DNA from: Phellopilus nigrolimitatus
Taxonomy: Eukaryota > Basidiomycota > Agaricomycetes > Hymenochaetales > Hymenochaetaceae
NCBI GenBank assembly: GCA_021029095.1
Contig: JAJOHG010000035.1
Coordinates: 280,576-344,575 of the forward strand
Length of the DNA: 64,000 bases
Reading direction: 5' to 3'
Position 1 is the first letter of the stretch. Every line of letters begins with the position of its first letter. The notes under the pieces are model-generated. The model ran no database searches. It had not been told where the DNA came from and saw nothing but the letters and a program-made list of their open reading frames with translations. Positions 1 through 12,429 of the stretch are shown here, in pieces. The position numbers and the translations under genes were made by a program.

Positions 1-1355
1 AGTATGTGCAGTGGTGGCTGCAGAAGCCCAAAGAAGCTTTTTTATGTGGGTCCCTTGGCGCGTTGAAAGTCTGTTGTTCTTCTATTATAATTTTAGAGAC
101 CAATTGCTCACACAATGTATGAAATATTAATAGCAATTTTATGACTAATACATGACTGGTTTCCGAGGTCCTGCAAACCACGCGTCAAGACCCTTAGTCG
201 GAGCTTGAATTGATCGGCATGACCGGCCTAATAAGGCAATTAGGGAAGCTGAGCTGTCCCGACCACCATACTGCTGGAAGATGCCACTTCGGAAATCAGA
301 TATCGAGGTCTGGCTTGATTCTGGTTTGATGATCCGACATCTGTGCACAGACACAGAAAGATTCTTTATCATTGTCAAGTCGGATAAGACGGTCAGTGCC
401 GTGATTGCATCACGCCCATCACTTCTTCAATTTGTTTGCCGACTTTGACCTTTGAAACGGTGCTTCTCTTTCATGTAAAAAAATACGAAGAACAAGCTTC
501 GCGTTCATAGCATAGTGTGGAACTCCTTGCAATGCTGTATCTTTTTTTTCACGTTTTCTGCTTGGGAACGTGTACTAGCGGAGCTGGCCACAGGTGCACA
601 AGTATACCGAACCGCCACTTGTGCAACAAGGAGACATGCGTGGACGTGGTTGTTTGGTGTTGCTAGAGCGTGACTGGTATGGCACGCTCCGGTCAAGAAG
701 CTCTTGTCTAATACGAGTCATCACACGATGGCTGGTTATCAAAATCGTTAAGCGAGACTATAATTTAACTCAATTCAAGATTCCCGCCAGCTCGTTCTAG
801 AATTACACTCAAGTTTGAAGAGACGCGACTTTGCTATCAAACATTCCTCGACAAAATACTGGAACCGTGTAGAAGAGAATCATCGAAGAGCTAATCGTAC
901 ATACATCGCGGGAAGAATGAAAACGTTGGTTGATTCTAGGTCCTTGGATCGATACGAGCGCCGCGCTTCGCCTTCCCCATGTCTTGTTCTTCTAAAAAGG
1001 ACGTCTTCGTATACGAAGAAATCGTGGCTGAAGCAAAAATCATGCACATAACTTTAACAACGAGCGATTCCAATGATGCAATACTGTTAGGAGAAAATAA
1101 ACTCACTAGCAATCGTAATTACCTAGCTGTCCATAAATTTAGCTGTAGATGATATATATATATATATAAGCCCCTAGCATATCAGCTGTATAACTTAAAT
1201 TGTGGCGCACCTAAAATACAGTCTAAATGACGCTCCCAATCTTCCAATGAATAGTTCACAGTATTTTGCTGGTGGTCATAAGAATCAGCGCTCCGTGTTT
1301 GTAAAAGCGTGGCTTGAGGTCCGGGCTTACAGGATCAAAGCTGCCTCTAGAAATT
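1..1355. other. Intergenic, no supported gene
   Basis: This stretch lies downstream of the 3' end of the first zinc-cluster gene. A minus-strand open frame at 145-378 ends in TAG and could be a terminal exon of something outside the window, but I found no convincing partner exons. I see no tRNA-like fold and no clear transposon ends. Confidence 0.4.
1152..1168. repeat. (TA)n microsatellite
   Basis: A run of alternating T and A of about 17 bases, 190 bp downstream of the stop codon of the gene ending at 1356. It may lie in its 3' region. Confidence 0.85.
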
Positions 1356-2984
1356 TTATAGTCGCGTAAGTCCATCTGGTTTCCCTCCCCTGCAGTTGCA
1401 GAGATCTCTATCATCTATTCGATATAATGGCAACATCAACGAATTGTGAGTAACGATGAGCTTCTGCTCCAACACTCGAAGCTCACGTTGTAAGAATGTA
1501 CTGAAGCTATTAAGGATCCAGTCAGCGAAGTTCAACTCAACGGCATTGGTGATGCGCGTACTCAGATTCTCCGTAGTTTCCCAATACGGGCCGTCAATTT
1601 CAATATTAACTTCTCCATTGTAGGTGGTATTCTATAAATAACGTGTGTACCTCTTGATGAGCCTAGCGGGGGTCCACATTTGGAGGTTGATAAAAACATA
1701 CACGGCCAGAGTACGTATCATCAAGTCGAGCGCCCGCTTCTGAAATCGCATCCTGAGAGCTCGAGTATTCCTGGGGATACTGCTAAAGATAAGATTAAGA
1801 GCGGAGCCTTTTCAGGAGATAAATATACGTACCCTCAGACCGTTCACGCCATACATCTCATTCGCGTTCGTCGCAGTAACGGTCAGAGCATCAAAGAAAT
1901 TTTCAGAGGGGCGCACGCAACCCTGTTCAAGCCCGTATGCCGAGAGTGAGAACATATTACTCACTTGGAAAAAAGGCAAAGAAAGCGAAGTTACGGACCT
2001 CGTCACTAGTCTCAGTTCGAGAATAGGTCTGATGACCATATTGGATCATAGAAGACTCGTTCTGCTGAGGTATCGAGCATTGCGAAACGTTACGCATATC
2101 GTCCTAGCGAACAAAAATATTACCAGAGACAGCAGAAGAACTTATCGGGGCTACTCACCTGTCCCGTGACAGGCGATTCGGAGGTCGGCATGTAAAGAGT
2201 ACCATGAGAGGCGGTATCGTATAACGAGATCGGCGACTAGCGATGGTTTTTAGAATGTACAATCCCAACGCTAATGGAAATGCTGACGAACTTGTGAAAC
2301 TTCTGATGCATTAAAGAATGAATTTGCTTCATTCTGAACGGGCGAAGTTGGTTCCTTCAGACAATCTCCATGATCAAGAAAATAGTGCTGATGAAGACAG
2401 CCCACATACCATAGAGGAATCGCTTGCCGAGAAGTTCACGGAAGCTGATGGAATGGCACAGGCTGGGTAGGTTGTACGTCGTACTGGCCTAGGTATGAGG
2501 CAAGTTGATCAGTAGTAAGGAAGAAAAGAAGATAACAGTAAGATTGATATACTGTGCAGGCCCGCTTTGTCCTGTCTCGAATATAAAATTTTGTTTATTC
2601 TGAAACTGCAAAGTGAGATTAGATTCAACGGCTGCATACTTGTCCGAGTACTTACAATGCCAACTGACTGTGCCCTCTTCGTCATTCTCTTCGATGGTTC
2701 TCCGGGAACACAATTCGTATTTTTCTTCCTGCACAGGTCACAAGGCATGCCGCCATGGCACTGTTAATAATGTCGAGAGGAAGAACACTCCGTTTGAGGC
2801 CCGAAACATAGACTTAAAGTATTGTGCTCACACCCCATCTGAGCCTCTGACAGAGCCTGCATGGCGACGTATTTTTGCATTTCGCAGCTTTTGATCGCGC
2901 GCCGTTTGGATCCGCAGGAAGTCTTTGAGATGATCGACATGGTGTCGGGGCTGCACAGGGAGGCTGTTGAAATGCGCTGTCCAT
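1356..2984 (-). CDS. Zn2Cys6 zinc-cluster protein, 11-exon model (about 388 aa)
   Basis: Putative fungal transcription regulator. The frame-consistent exon chain is 2984-2832, 2760-2656, 2605-2537, 2488-2410, 2365-2292, 2236-2159, 2103-1995, 1963-1833, 1782-1702, 1662-1651 and 1631-1356. The cluster spans residues about 43-68: C-RL-C-QRLRWG-C (third Cys after intron 1), then five residues, C-DL-C-RKKNTN-C, i.e. CX2CX6CX5CX2CX6C. A basic stretch (SKRMTKR) follows, as usual for the DNA-binding linker. The rest is Ser/Thr/Gln-rich with no recognised fungal_trans domain; the C-terminal 90 residues are more hydrophobic. The start was chosen for its open frame into the cluster and a TATA-like box about 90 bp upstream. 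The 12-nt exon and the 3' end are the least certain parts. The cluster is seen directly; DNA-binding function follows from the family; the target is unknown. Confidence 0.7.
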
Positions 2985-3068
2985 GGCGATACTATATGCC
3001 GGAGGCGCAGTGTCGGGTCGTTAAGACAAGAGCGGCGCTGGAGTATGCGATGAAGTGGGGGCTTCTAT

Positions 3069-3081
3069 GCCTCTTAAATAG
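3069..3081 (-). promoter_or_regulatory. TATA-like box of the 2984 gene
   Basis: On the minus strand it reads TATTTAAG, 87-96 bp upstream of the chosen ATG at 2984. The spacing fits a fungal core promoter. Confidence 0.45.
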
Positions 3082-3214
3082 TGGTCTCGGCCGAGAACAT
3101 CATTCTCGCCTGCAACACAAGTTTTGAGACTATACAGGCACCTTCCTTACTCGACAATCGCCATGTAGGGACGAGAGCAGGTAGCAGAGGCGAACGTACG
3201 GCGAGACTGTTGAT

Positions 3215-3241
3215 TCGCCGAAGTTTGAACATCAGTCGGCG
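3215..3241. promoter_or_regulatory. TCGCCGA-N13-TCGGCGA inverted repeat
   Basis: Two 7-bp inverted half sites lie 231-257 bp upstream of the zinc-cluster gene start at 2984. The half site contains the CGG/CCG triplet that Zn2Cys6 proteins typically bind. Regulation by such a protein is inference. Similar sites precede three other genes of the set. Confidence 0.4.
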
Positions 3242-4887
3242 AGGCAAAAGCCCGTGGAAAACACGTATATGCTGTTGATACTTGCCTGCGCGTTTTTACG
3301 GCGGCCCCAAAAGTCTCCGAAAACGTTCTCATGTTTGATGCGTATACCCCAGGCCGTGACCTTGGACTACTCTTCGCTCTTCCCAGAAGAAAATAGTCAT
3401 TATGGCGCTCGGTGAAAATGCCTTTGGGTCTTTTTGGAAATATAAAAATAAAATAAAAAGCGGTTGTTTAATAATGCATTTCTGCGCACAATCCAAAGCG
3501 CTAAACGTTCATCAAGACTTCCCGTCAGTTATAAGACGAAGTAGAGGCTGAGGATTGCTTACAGAGAACGGAGGAAAGTAGCAGTCAAGACTCTGTTAAG
3601 GCCATTTCATTCCGTTGCACTTTTATTTGCTTCCCCTGAAAGAGCTTGAAGATACTATCTGAGCGATAGCAATGGACAGACGTTAGAAAAAAAAAATCAA
3701 GCTCACCGAGTTTAGATTAAACAAAAACTTGTCATCACTTATCGTAAATTCCCTACTCACAATGTCTAGTCCATCGATTTTCCGGACTGGTCGCCATAAA
3801 TTGATGTAGGATTGATGTATAAGATATGTCCGAATATATGGCACGGGGTTCCTCGCCAAAAGACGATGTCGGGTAAAGTCACGGAATTCGAGACAGCTCG
3901 AATTCGGCCAGCAGGAGAAAAACCGGATATCACGCCAATCATCCAACGACGTTCCGTCTTCGCAACACGATATTGGGACTTGGAACTTATATCGCAAGGC
4001 TTGTATTCCAGATCTGAAATTTGGGCAACGTAGGATCGGACGATTCAGTTGCAGATTGATAGGCAAGGGCAGATAATCAAGGTGGGTAGAGCCTTCCGGT
4101 CAATGACAGACTGACAAGTGAGCAGAGGTAAACATGGTAATCGGTCATGAAGCGATGAGTATGCCAGTGGGCATTCGGATCAGGTTGGCATGTATCTATC
4201 TTTTTTTGGTCGAGTCGACATTATTTTATCTTCTTCATACCAGCGTCTTCACACTGCACAGAGCTCTACCTTTTATATAAAGCAAGCAGATGAGTAAAGA
4301 AGATCTGAACGAGTTCGAAGCCGGTCATGTTGAAATTGGATGGCAGCGTTCACACGCCACCGCGACTGATTACATATTCAGGATCGAACTGATCAAACAC
4401 AAAGTCGATGCCGCAGTTCAGAAATTGCGTACATCTCTGTATTTCTGCTATATCGTTACACAGACAATCATTTCCCCGATAATTAAAACCATTAAAAGCC
4501 GTACTATACATGAATCTTAAGGATGTTAGGCCTGCTAAACAAATAAAGATTTTTCCTCCAACGCGTTAGTTCTTCAATCTCTTCCTCCCCTATGTCTACA
4601 GATCTCGCTCAGGACAAAATTGACCGGCCCGAGTTATTCTTCAAGGTGAAAAGATGAGAAAAAACATCAGGCCCAATCCTATTGCCTATAAAAAAGCCGT
4701 TGAGTCAGCCGATGATGTCCATGGGGCAAAGCATGAGCCTTACCATGGAGAACCCGACAAATCGTTGAACCCATTGGTTCCTTCATGAGTACTCTGCTCC
4801 GGATCTGAGAAGTAAAGGTTTAAATAAGCTCTCCGCGGGCTTCTGGAGGTTGTACTCGATGAAAGGTACACACTCAGAATTCCGATA
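3242..4887. other. Intergenic, no supported gene
   Basis: It lies between two same-strand zinc-cluster genes. A minus-strand open frame at 3683-4066 (127 codons) has low-complexity ends, no recognisable domain and no obvious splice partners. I leave it uncalled. Confidence 0.4.
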
Positions 4888-6426
4888 TCAAACCGGTAAT
4901 TTCAAGTTGAAGCAGAAGATGCTCAAAATGAACTGGCTGTTTCGTATGCATGATTCGTTAATTACTCACGTATATATTTGTCGAACAGGATGCGCTCACA
5001 GGATTAAGGTCTTCTTGCAGTTCCAAAGCAGTGGACTCGACATTGTCATCAGGATTAGTCATCTTAGTATTGGATCCTAGCTCACGGCTTCCCACCTGCC
5101 CCTCTGACACGGAACTGCCGTCTATAATCTCCTGTATAATTCGAATTGAGTTAGTTGGCATTACTACCAGTAGAAAACGACACTGAATGAAACTTACCCG
5201 ACTTGCTGAGGGGCCCACAAGAGCATCAATATTTTTCAGCGGCTCATTTTTCTGTCGAGTGTACGAGAAACTACCAGACGTCTCAAAGAAAGGATGGCTG
5301 ATGTCGTTGGTCGGGATGAGAGCACAAAAGCCCCGCCCAACAGCCTAGCGTTTTCTTTGATTAGCAGCAGACATGACATTATGGAAGAAACTTAAACATA
5401 CCTCATTAGAAGGCGCTGGGAATCGGTCGTCGAACATCGCTATCCGGGTCGAAGTCAATTCTTGGCGCTTCCGATATTCAGATTTTTGCTCGAAATTCTG
5501 TCAAATGTCTCGCCGTAAACTAATCGATCTTTGTATCGCAGCTCTAGCGTACCTCGTCCGATTTTCCCATCTGTGCAACTTGAGAGGCTTGCTGAGGTTC
5601 AAATTGTTCGTTTCCGGCGCAAAAATAGTCTGGCACGTCTTCGCTTCCCCGGAGGGATGTAGGATCAGAATGAAACGGAGGAAATGCTATACTCAGCTGT
5701 TATACAAAATCTCAGACTCAGTAGGGCTTTTACAGAAGAAAAAACCCTCAATTGCGTACATAATTCGTAGGCGATTCGCAGCATTGTGTCGGCGAATCAA
5801 GAAAAGGTGAGATGGGTGAGAGCAACGTCTAAGTAAAGATCGTCCTCAGACCGGGGAGAGCATCTAGCACTGAGGTTGAGTCTGTACGTACCTCGCTGGT
5901 AGACCTGCTCGCCTCGCTGTCAACCGTAGAAGTCGTGCCCCTCGAAGACGTAGAAGCTCGTTGAGAAACCGTAGGGCTGAGATAACTCATCAGAGTGTGA
6001 GGAAATAACATTGAAATGATCGGCTAACCTCTTCCCGGACTCTTCTATGATGCGTAAGTCTGTCTAAAATCATGAAATCATGGAATAGAAACATCAGCAA
6101 TCTTCCGCGTGATAGTAAAAGCCGTCGAGCAACTTACGACATCAGGCGCCTCTGATATGCAACGTTTTTTTCTCTTCTTGCAATTATCGCAAGTCTCATT
6201 AGCAGGCGGACCACCGGAGCACTGGACCAAAAGTGGTCAGGACTTTGCTCATGAGAACGGCACAAGCACTGAGCAATCTCACCTTCTGCCTGCTCTTCTT
6301 GCAGGCGGTACATGGGAATCTGTTCTTAAACTTTGCAGCGATTGCACGCGCACCGGTCGGATCTGCACGGCGTCTTCGCAAAGTCGTATGCGGAGGATTG
6401 AGACGGTTTTGGATTGAAATGTCCAT
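4888..6426 (-). CDS. Zn2Cys6 zinc-cluster protein, 9-exon model (about 306 aa)
   Basis: Putative fungal transcription regulator. The exons are 6426-6283, 6221-6138, 6063-6029, 5985-5892, 5696-5553, 5497-5402, 5344-5198, 5131-5000 and 4932-4888; all junctions keep frame and most are phase 0. The cluster is at residues about 39-69: C-TA-C-KKSRQK-C, nine residues, C-DN-C-KKRKKR-C (CX2CX6CX9CX2CX6C), and the third Cys codon is the first codon of exon 2. A Ser/Thr-rich stretch (exon 4) and Gln/acidic segments follow. No middle-homology domain is recognisable, and the protein is short for a classic Gal4-type regulator. A TATTTATT element lies 80-90 bp upstream. The gene runs in the same direction as the 2984 gene. 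The last two exons are the weakest part. The DNA-binding role is inferred from the family. Confidence 0.7.
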
Positions 6427-6504
6427 CTTGACGCAGAGATTTGGGGGCACTGTGGAAATCAGTGTTGGCCGCAAAGACGCTGTTGTATGTGTGGCTGGTG
6501 AGCA

Positions 6505-6514
6505 GAATAAATAG
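6505..6514 (-). promoter_or_regulatory. TATA-like box of the 6426 gene
   Basis: On the minus strand it reads CTATTTATTC, about 80-90 bp before the ATG at 6426. This matches the spacing of the TATA-like boxes seen for the 2984 and 45180 genes. Confidence 0.4.
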
Positions 6515-6670
6515 GTATGTTATGCGAGCTCCCCGAATTCATCGACGAAGCCTTTTGCTTTTGCAAAGCCGTATGCCTGTTGCCCATTCTGTAGTCCCGC
6601 ATTTTATGGGGCGAAAGCTAACTGAAGACATTGAACATCCTATTTCATTTCTGTAAGATTTGAGAAGACG

Positions 6671-6679
6671 TTCGCCGAA
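6671..6679. promoter_or_regulatory. TTCGCCGAA palindromic site
   Basis: It contains the TCGCCGA core and lies 245-253 bp upstream of the ATG at 6426, almost the same distance as the inverted pair in front of the 2984 gene. The function is inferred only from position and recurrence. Confidence 0.35.
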
Positions 6680-7885
6680 CAGCGTCCCTGTCGATAACGT
6701 CGAGGCCATGAACGTGGACGGCGGCGAAAGGAAGAAGGAGCCGTGCTGATGGCACCGAAGGAAACGCGATATTATGAAAGCGCAGTGACTCGGTTCGCGG
6801 ATTCTTCACACGCGAAATCTGAGCACTTCAGACCTTCAGATTATGGAATAATAGGGACGTGAGGCGAATATAGGCACGAAAGATCTCATTTCCCGCGTTG
6901 AATCTTTTTCGGTCACTTTTTGGAAATTGTAGACATATCTTTAAGAAGTTTGCTGTTCCACCGAATAAGCTAATCATCAGTCGCGGGAAAGCGATATGTG
7001 GACATGATGCTCACCGTAGGTCTCGTAGTAGGAATATCAACCCTTCTGAATCTGTCAGCGGCACAGTGTCCTGCCGCACTCTTCACTAGTAGTAGTAACA
7101 CGGCCAGCAAATAATAGACTGTACATTAGCCTGTGTTATCGAAGTGGCCATTTTACAGTCCATAACCCGCCCGTTGCCACTGTGATCATACGCCAGGTCA
7201 TATCGGAACGATTCAGCGCACTAGGCAATGTCGTTGTTGAGTGGATGGCAGAAATAAGAGGATGAAGGCAACTCGGAAGCCACGGCTCGCTTGATTGCCT
7301 CTGATTCTGTCTGAAAATCCGAATCACGCAGGATCGGCTCCAGACAAGCATTGATATATGTTTGAACAATTGCTACTCGCAGTTATCTCTCGTCGCTTTA
7401 ATTCGTTTGTGCGCGGACTCAGCGTGGCTTAAGAAAGCCGTTATATCGATTTATTTGTATTTCTTGCAGACTTCGCGCCACGAGCAGACAAATTTGCTCG
7501 CGTTTCAACTCTTCACTGACTTGTTTTAAGTCGACGTAAATCTAAGTTCTATTTGCTCCTTAAAAAGGTCTACGGGAACCTCGATCACGTTTTACATATC
7601 CTCGTACGTACAGTACGTACAGTACACACAGCTGTTCGCCGACTTCACTTCTCAGAAAAGCGTACAAAATTCCATCGACTCCCATACGCCCTCAGAACGC
7701 TCCAAGTCTGTGGGGAGAGAGAAAAATAAATGTCTGAAGTCTCCCAGCAAACATACGTGTACGTGCGATGGACAATATATTTGAATGGAGAACTATGCCC
7801 GTAACTTGGGTGGATCGGTCTTCGACGAAAAGAAAAAGCATTAGAATTGGTTTAAAAACAAAACCTTCGAAATGGTAATTCTCAC

Positions 7886-8156
7886 TTTACAGACTCGTCC
7901 CTTATCTTTGCATGCCTTACATTTGTCGGTGACCTTTTCGCGCTCACACTGAGAAAAACAAGATGTTATTTGAGGGGCTTCACATCGAGCATAAAAGACA
8001 ACGCACTTTGCAACGGCGATGTTGACATTCTGTGCACGCAGGCCTTCGAACGGGCCTGCCATTTGAATCTTTCAAAGTGTCCAAGTTATTGATTATAAAG
8101 TTGTCCCTGAGCCTGTATGACTTTAGTGTTCTGAGGAGCAGGTGAAAGGAACACAT
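7886..8156 (-). CDS. Zn2Cys6 zinc-cluster gene, N-terminal part only
   Basis: Exon 1 is 8156-8007 (50 codons) and exon 2 is 7948-7886 (21 codons). The cluster is C-TE-C-QHRRCK-C, eight residues, C-KA-C-KDKGRV-C (CX2CX6CX8CX2CX6C), again split by a phase-0 intron just before the third Cys. The donor after exon 2 (GTGAGA) is good, but the next acceptors lead to early stops: either a few codons after the acceptor near 7823, or about 20 codons after one near 7710. The gene is therefore either very short (under 100 aa) or broken after the cluster. The start is the only ATG in frame and is provisional. A binding role is inferred from the cluster alone. Confidence 0.55.
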
Positions 8157-10597
8157 ACATGACGGATGATGAGAAGAAGAGTGGTTGGAAATTTGCTGCA
8201 GCTAGACTTGCTAGTTATAATGGATTCGAGCCACAGGCGAAAGCCATAGACGTCAAAACCAGCCATTAGCCTCTTGCAAATGTCGCGGCGAAAATTACCC
8301 AGTTCTCCTCAACGAGCCCGAGCAGGAAAATCGCGAGTGCGACACACTCTCCTTCCCGGCGGCCATAACGGACACCCGAGATGAATTCCCCTTGCGGATG
8401 CCCCTCGAGGCCGTAGTTTTAAAGATAAGTCCCTTGATGAGACAAGCATTGACCGTGTATTGCAACGAATTCAGGCGGAAGACTTGTTAAGAAGTAGCCA
8501 TGATGATAAGTTCAGACGTTGAAGAAGAGTTGGCCGAGAAAAAACGAAAGTCATTTCGGGACATCGTACCGAATGAGTTTCTGTGTTTTTTGTATCCACT
8601 GAATTCCATCGCACTGACAAGACGTGTCTTAGGCGACTACCTAAACAAGCGAATGTCATGATGAGGAAAAGTAAGAAACGGGAATCACGAAAGGACACAA
8701 CTCAACTTAAGGATTCAAATCAACATTTGCCTGCGAAATGACCTTACAAAGCTCCGATACGTGTTCTGCAAACACGCTATTGGTCTTGGAAATGTATTGC
8801 AGCGTGGGCCTGCATCATTACCAATAATTGACAGGCGATAGTCAAGACAGGAAAACGGCTCTTGAGAACTTGACGATGGTGATGCAATATATCGTTCATC
8901 TTCCTGTAGCATTGGATATTCACGAGAAAAACGACAGACTTGCATAAGCAGATGGCAATATGCATAACAGAAACGCGTACAACCGTCAGGTTAAGATACC
9001 ACAAAGTTTCGAAGCTTGAAGATCTTCATTAACAGTCAGTCTCCTGGTGTTGCGAGAGAAGTCATGGAATCCAATTCTTACATTTCTAACTCATATATTT
9101 ACAATATCAAACCGGAGGCAGCTGCATAAAAGTATAGCCTCCAGGAAATTTGGAGACATAGAGCCTAACGCTGTAGTCGAAGAAAGCATTATTCCTTGTC
9201 ATCATTACGTCTGCCTGTTTGGTCAATTACGCTTTCAGATCTGCGAGCTCGAAGAAAACACGCTACTTGAAAAGTCAATGCAATGCATATCAGACGACCA
9301 ACAAATAAGGCTATTCATACCGTGTCATTCAGAAAAGAAAATATAGCTCGATTTGGAAGAATACGAGACTTCGGCGGAGGAATTAGAAACTGGAATGAGA
9401 CATCTGCTCACGCAATTATCAGATTAGCTAGGTGAACAGATGCAAAAAGGAAGTAGAGAATAAGAGTTATCATGCGATCTTGAATAGGAAGTACTGACTC
9501 TTGTGATCTGCAGATTAGCCTCGCCTTCCTTGAATGAGAAAATGAATGCTTATGACGGAGAAGAGAAGTAGCAGAGGAAGAGTTACAGTTCATATCAGCA
9601 TTGACCTCAACCAGAACACATTACTGGTTTGTCTGGAGCTTGCTTCTCAGAGTACTCGCGTCGCAGTGACTCATAAGAAAGTCGATAGCTTCAACGATCT
9701 GGTGTTTTTCTATTACGTGTCAATCAGTGATTGTTTGTGAGGTCATCTCTACGGAGATACCCTTACCATCCGCAGTCAGCTCGTTGCAAGTTATTTCGAG
9801 CGCCATAGTCATTGACATGTCGGCGAGAGAACGATTCTACGAATCGGAATCTAATCGGCGTAAGTCACCAAGTATCAGCTGTTAGACGTTTCAATAGGCT
9901 CACTAGAGAGATGTAGAAAGCTGAGGAGTTCCTTGAATATACGTCTCTGCATTTCTGAGATTCGTCGTCAAAGTGCAGTCTTTGTACCGAATTTTAGAGC
10001 GCTCGTACAGCACATGGTAGATTCCAGTGCTGATTTGCATTTGAACATGCCATTATCCAAGTGGTTCGCCAGGTGCGGCAGCTTATCATACAGGGAGATA
10101 GCACCGGTATGGCATATCACAAACAAGGAGTACGTGTGGGAGAAGGCGGGCTTGTGCGAAACAGACGGTCTAGCGGCCACGTGCATTCCCATATCCGGTC
10201 ATCTGAGGCGAGCCCCATAGACGGCTTTCGCCTTGTTTGAATTGGAACTCGTTTCTTTCGCCGCTCAAGAACATGGATGCACGCTTTGATGATATCTAAG
10301 GATTCGGCGGCTGGAGATGTTTGCTGTCTGTCGCCGTTCGCCGACTTGGACTCGGCGCGATTCGAAAGGATGAATCGCCGACTTCCTGGGAACCATCTTG
10401 TCAACGCGGGTCTTCGCAACCCATTTTTTCAGAAAAGCGTCGCCGAAGAATATCTCTGCTATTTTATGCAGTCAAAGCGATTAAAATAGATATATGAGTG
10501 AGTGCTTTCCATGTCTTCATGGTTCTGCGTTCCCAATACCTCTGATAAGTCGCATCGGTTTTAGGGTCTTGTGATGCCTGCAGACAGTGCTTTGTAA
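8157..10597. other. Intergenic, no supported gene
   Basis: Several open frames of 60-100 codons lie on both strands (for example 8715-8945 minus and 9933-10220 plus). None joins to neighbours by splice sites into a protein I can recognise. The frame near 8850 minus is Ser-rich and could be an exon of a decayed regulator gene. Confidence 0.35.
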
Positions 10598-10662
10598 TTG
10601 TCCGCGATATTCTGAACAAAGGACGCCTTGGCTGCGCAGGCATCACAGCACGGTTATGGGGA
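10598..10662 (-). pseudogene. Fragment of a Zn2Cys6 first half-cluster
   Basis: The minus strand encodes C-DA-C-AAKASF directly followed by GTTCAG, which would be a donor at the position used by the intact genes. A stop lies a few codons upstream in frame and I found no matching second half (C-X2-C-X6-C) downstream. It is best read as a decaying copy. Chance similarity is possible given its length. Confidence 0.3.
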
Positions 10663-10897
10663 TCCCAAAGCTTAGAGTGTAAATCTCTGCTGTGAACTCG
10701 ATCTTCGGGGTTTGACTTTCGTGGCAGAGGCGCGGAAGCGGCACATTGCCAATTAGAGCCTCGGCTCGAAATGAGCGATTGCTCAGAGTCGGCTCAACGC
10801 CTACGCTGGGCTATCTCCTGAAGTGGTCCCGATATCTCAAGTTGTGGCTGTAACGTTTACTTCTGAACGTTGAAGGATCCAATTGAACGTGTAAAAA

Positions 10898-10937
10898 TCG
10901 CCGACTCCCTGACGGCCATATTCGCCTTCTTCGGCGA
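10898..10937. promoter_or_regulatory. TCGCCGAC and TCGGCGA sites upstream of the 11154 gene
   Basis: TCGCCGAC at 10898-10905 and TCGGCGA at 10931-10937 lie 217-256 bp upstream of the ATG at 11154. The distance is like that of the same motif before the 2984, 6426 and 14282 genes. Confidence 0.35.
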
Positions 10938-11153
10938 GAATGGGTGCGTTGTCATTTAAACGGTTTCGCCTGTCCCGCTCGCCTTATATCTCGAGGAGAG
11001 CAGTCCCCTCCTCATCTCCAGTTCCCCTTTCAAAAGAGAAATCTCCCGGCCTTGTCTTTAAACTGCTACGCTATTAGTCCGTGCACAGCCGCCACTTAGC
11101 GCATTGCATCTGACAGTCTAGCATCGCTCTTGGAACGACTCATCGCCATTACT

Positions 11154-12429
11154 ATGAAGGAGACTACCCCGCGCAAGACAGCCCGTGTATGTATCTCGCC
11201 TCTTCTTGTCTCTGCAGCATCCCCGCGTTTTCCCGGCATCAGTCGAGCGCATCATGGGTGCTTGAGCCGATCGCCATGACGATTCTCTTTGTCGCGTTTA
11301 TTCACCTTCTTTTCCTATAATGCATACTCATATTTATTATAGGCTTCGCCGTGCAAGAACCGCGGAAAAGCTCAGTCCACCCTTGACTTCTGCTTCGAAA
11401 GTGGTCAGAGTGTGAGTTCATCGTCAATGTCCGTTTACATGACTCTCAAGTGCGTATCAATTTCAGTATCGACCCTTCACAGACCCAAAGAGGATAGAGA
11501 CCAATGATGCGAAGAGAGAAAGTGGATTTGATCCGCGAGTTCATGTCAAAGGAGTCCCGCCTGGCTTCACAAACATTATGCACCCGGACGAGGCGAGTGC
11601 TTCTCAAATAAGCCTCCATTAAAATAACAATTTGACTTTCTACCAGATGTCTCCAACGGCGGAAAGCCGGGGAAGTGCTGTAGTTGGGACGTGCCCCAGC
11701 GTACTAGAACATGCGACTTCTCACCAATTCAGCCTTCATTTCGAAAGTCCCGTCCCCGATACGTCATTTACACATGACCAGAGCGATTACTCGTGCGATG
11801 GCGTCGATCTTTTGTCGATTATGGATCAATCCTCTTCTTTTTCCGGAACACATCTTGATTTCTTGGATGCAATCAGTCCAACGTTGGATCTTGCTTCGAG
11901 TCCGATGGACGCTTCGTACAACGCTGGTTCCTCTACTTACGTTGGCGAGGATAGCCTAGTGCTGAACTCGTTCCAAACTTCATGCGACTTTTTTACAGAA
12001 CCCGAGATTTCCCATGAAGGCTTCACAGTTGATCAAAGTCATTCTACCGGGCTTGAATTAAATTTCCAGGAATTCCGTTCTCTGGTTGGTTTAGATAGTC
12101 CGTTTAACTTAGAATTGGACTCCTATCACTCATCGAGTCCCGACTCTTCTTTCGACTCTATGTCCTCACTGAGCACACCCGTGTCTCCTTTCCGCGGTCC
12201 ACACAGTGGGGAGTTCCCTCTTACTTTTTCGAACGCGGAGGACTATGCACCATTTCCGTCAGATTTCACCAAACAAGAACGCGACTTCGAGCCCGAACCT
12301 TTCATTTTCAACCAGGACATGCATGCGCTTCCAGGCCATACGATTACCACAACCGATTCGGCCGGTGACGATATTGTCGATTACGATAGTATCATAAATT
12401 CCATTTACTGGTTCGTTGCCACGTGCTGA
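11154..12429 (+). CDS. Acidic Ser/Asp-rich protein, possible transcription activator (336 aa)
   Basis: The exons are 11154-11186, 11343-11411, 11467-11592 and 11647-12429; all are phase 0 and total 337 codons with the stop. The last intron would be GC-AG (donor GCGAGT, acceptor CTACCAG). The N-terminus is basic (KETTPRKTAR) and carries a QSTLDF segment resembling, but not completing, a PCNA-binding box. The C-terminal 260 residues are rich in Ser, Asp, Phe and Leu with alternating acidic and hydrophobic residues, as in activation domains. No zinc cluster or other fold is recognised. A pyrimidine-rich stretch and a TTTAAA element precede the gene. It lies among zinc-cluster genes and shares their upstream motif. 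Gene reality is well supported by exon phase; the function is inference. Confidence 0.6.

Noticed and set aside
2840..2940. Alternative first exon for the 2984 gene starting MSIISKTS with a GC donor
   Set aside because: It loses the second cluster cysteine; the other frame restores a perfect CX2CX6C with a GT donor.
5373..5810. 145-codon plus-strand open frame
   Set aside because: It lies opposite three well-phased exons of the 6426 zinc-cluster gene and has no domain; it is a shadow.
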